A DNA stretch of 64,000 bases from positions 1 through 64,000 of the forward strand of contig NZ_CP066171.1 in NCBI RefSeq assembly GCF_028867705.1, written 5' to 3'. The notes under the pieces were generated by a model. It saw only the letters and a program-made list of their open reading frames with translations. It had not been told where the DNA came from and searched no databases. Within the stretch, counting starts at the first letter, position 1. Every line of letters starts with the position of its first letter. Shown here in pieces: positions 63,355 through 64,000 of this stretch. The stretch comes from Thermoleophilum album. GTDB lineage: Bacteria > Actinomycetota > Thermoleophilia > Solirubrobacterales > Thermoleophilaceae. A program made the position numbers and the translations under genes.

Positions 63355-64000
63355 ATGCCCGTGAACGACGCACTCGCTCCTTCGCAAAACGGCGCCGACA
63401 CGCGCGCCCCTGACACCGCTACCCGCGAGCGCCCGCTCGCCCTGCCGCAGCGGCCGAAGGATGTCGATTTCGACGCGGTGATCATCGGCGCAGGCGTCTC
63501 GGGCATCGGTGCTGCCTACTACTTCCAGCGCTACCACCCGACGAAGACCTACTTGATCGTCGAGACGCGCGAGGCGATTGGCGGCACCTGGGACCTGTTC
63601 CGCTACCCCGGGATCCGCTCCGACTCCGACCTGCACACCTTCGGCTACGAGTTCAAGCCGTGGACGGGCGAGAAGGCGATCGCGGACGGGCCGTCGATCC
63701 GAGCTTACATCGAAGAGACAGCGCGCGAGTACGGGATCGATCGCAACATCCGCTTCGGTCACAAGGTCGTCGCCGCGCGGTGGTCGAGCGAGACGGCTAG
63801 CTGGACGCTCGAGCTCGAGCGCGTCGCCGATGGCGAGCGCAGCGAGGTCACCTGTCGCTGGCTTTTCGGCGCGACCGGCTACTACCGCTACGACGAGCCC
63901 TACACCCCCGAGTTCGAGGGCCGCGAACGCTTCCGCGGGCCGATCATCCATCCCCAGCACTGGCCCGAGGATTTCGACTACACGGGCAAGCGCGTCGTCG
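63355..64000 (+). CDS. almA: AlmA-like flavin monooxygenase (partial)
   Basis: The gene runs off the right edge; the first 215 codons are visible. After a 40-residue Pro/Ala-rich lead comes the FAD-binding motif GAGVSGIG, then GGTWDLFRYPGIRSDSDL, FGYEFKPW and FGATGYYRYDEPYTPEF, then GPIIHPQHWPEDFDY. This series closely matches my recollection of Acinetobacter AlmA, a flavin monooxygenase for long-chain n-alkanes, more than general Baeyer-Villiger enzymes. The NADPH site would lie beyond the window. The ATG at 63355 lacks a clear Shine-Dalgarno. The symbol is by similarity. Confidence 0.85.
   Translation, partial: MPVNDALAPSQNGADTRAPDTATRERPLALPQRPKDVDFDAVIIGAGVSGIGAAYYFQRYHPTKTYLIVETREAIGGTWDLFRYPGIRSDSDLHTFGYEFKPWTGEKAIADGPSIRAYIEETAREYGIDRNIRFGHKVVAARWSSETASWTLELERVADGERSEVTCRWLFGATGYYRYDEPYTPEFEGRERFRGPIIHPQHWPEDFDYTGKRVV

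Overview
This is 64 kb of gene-dense, high-GC DNA that reads as the chromosome of an actinobacterium outside the Streptomyces/Mycobacterium core. Class Thermoleophilia is the best guess. The evidence is the actinobacterial order dnaA-dnaN-recF-dciA-gyrB-gyrA, a PASTA-kinase/FHA/PP2C/RodA/PBP operon, NucS, DUF4446 and DUF3105 proteins, and frequent GTG/TTG starts. An AlmA-like long-chain alkane monooxygenase at the right edge would fit an n-alkane user such as Thermoleophilum; that genus-level guess is inference. No rRNA, tRNA, insertion sequence, prophage or CRISPR array was seen. The longest gene-free gaps are about 180 bp.

Layout. (1) 0-9.4 kb, replication core: dnaA, dnaN, recF, dciA, gyrB, gyrA. 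DnaA keeps its Walker motifs and DNA-binding domain but appears to have lost conserved AAA+ arginines. The + strand is strongly C-rich over dnaA/dnaN and becomes balanced or G-rich within gyrB. (2) 9.4-12.7 kb, minus-strand set: a CARDB-like membrane protein, a DUF4446 protein, prephenate dehydratase and an HNH endonuclease. (3) 12.8-24.6 kb, cell-wall growth control: a polytopic Ser/Thr kinase, FhaA, FhaB, PstP, RodA/FtsW, a class B PBP, PASTA kinase PknB and Ddl in one tightly overlapping operon. A third Ser/Thr kinase with an MviN-like outer domain converges on it. (4) 24.7-29.9 kb: a DsbA-fold protein, purM, a frameshifted GAF-SpoIIE phosphatase, an UppP-like phosphatase and a DedA protein. 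(5) 29.9-48.7 kb, surface polysaccharide region: PLP aminotransferase, DUF354 protein, CapD/FlaA1-type dehydratase, LytR_C protein, sugar formyltransferase, two GT4 and one GT2 glycosyltransferases, GT87-like and O-antigen-ligase-like membrane proteins, a phosphosugar initiating transferase, two secreted beta-rich proteins and a PGRP/amidase. Together these suggest a glycan carrying an N-formylated amino sugar. (6) 48.8-56.9 kb: DUF3105 lipoprotein, alpha/beta hydrolase, NucS, a GGDEF-EAL protein, an SRPBCC protein, an acyl-CoA carboxylase subunit and a P450. (7) 57-64 kb: a PepSY protein with an OmpR/histidine-kinase pair, a PucR regulator, a secreted ELWxxDGT-repeat protein and the start of an AlmA-like flavin monooxygenase.

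Expression signals. Many first genes have a TAnnnT -10-like hexamer only 6-10 nt before the start codon and no Shine-Dalgarno sequence, which suggests widespread leaderless transcription. Within operons, GTGA/ATGA 4-nt overlaps dominate. Convergent genes abut or overlap with almost no terminators. Two genes have no ATG/GTG/TTG where their domain structure needs the start, and one gene carries a single-base frameshift. These could be real or could be sequence errors.
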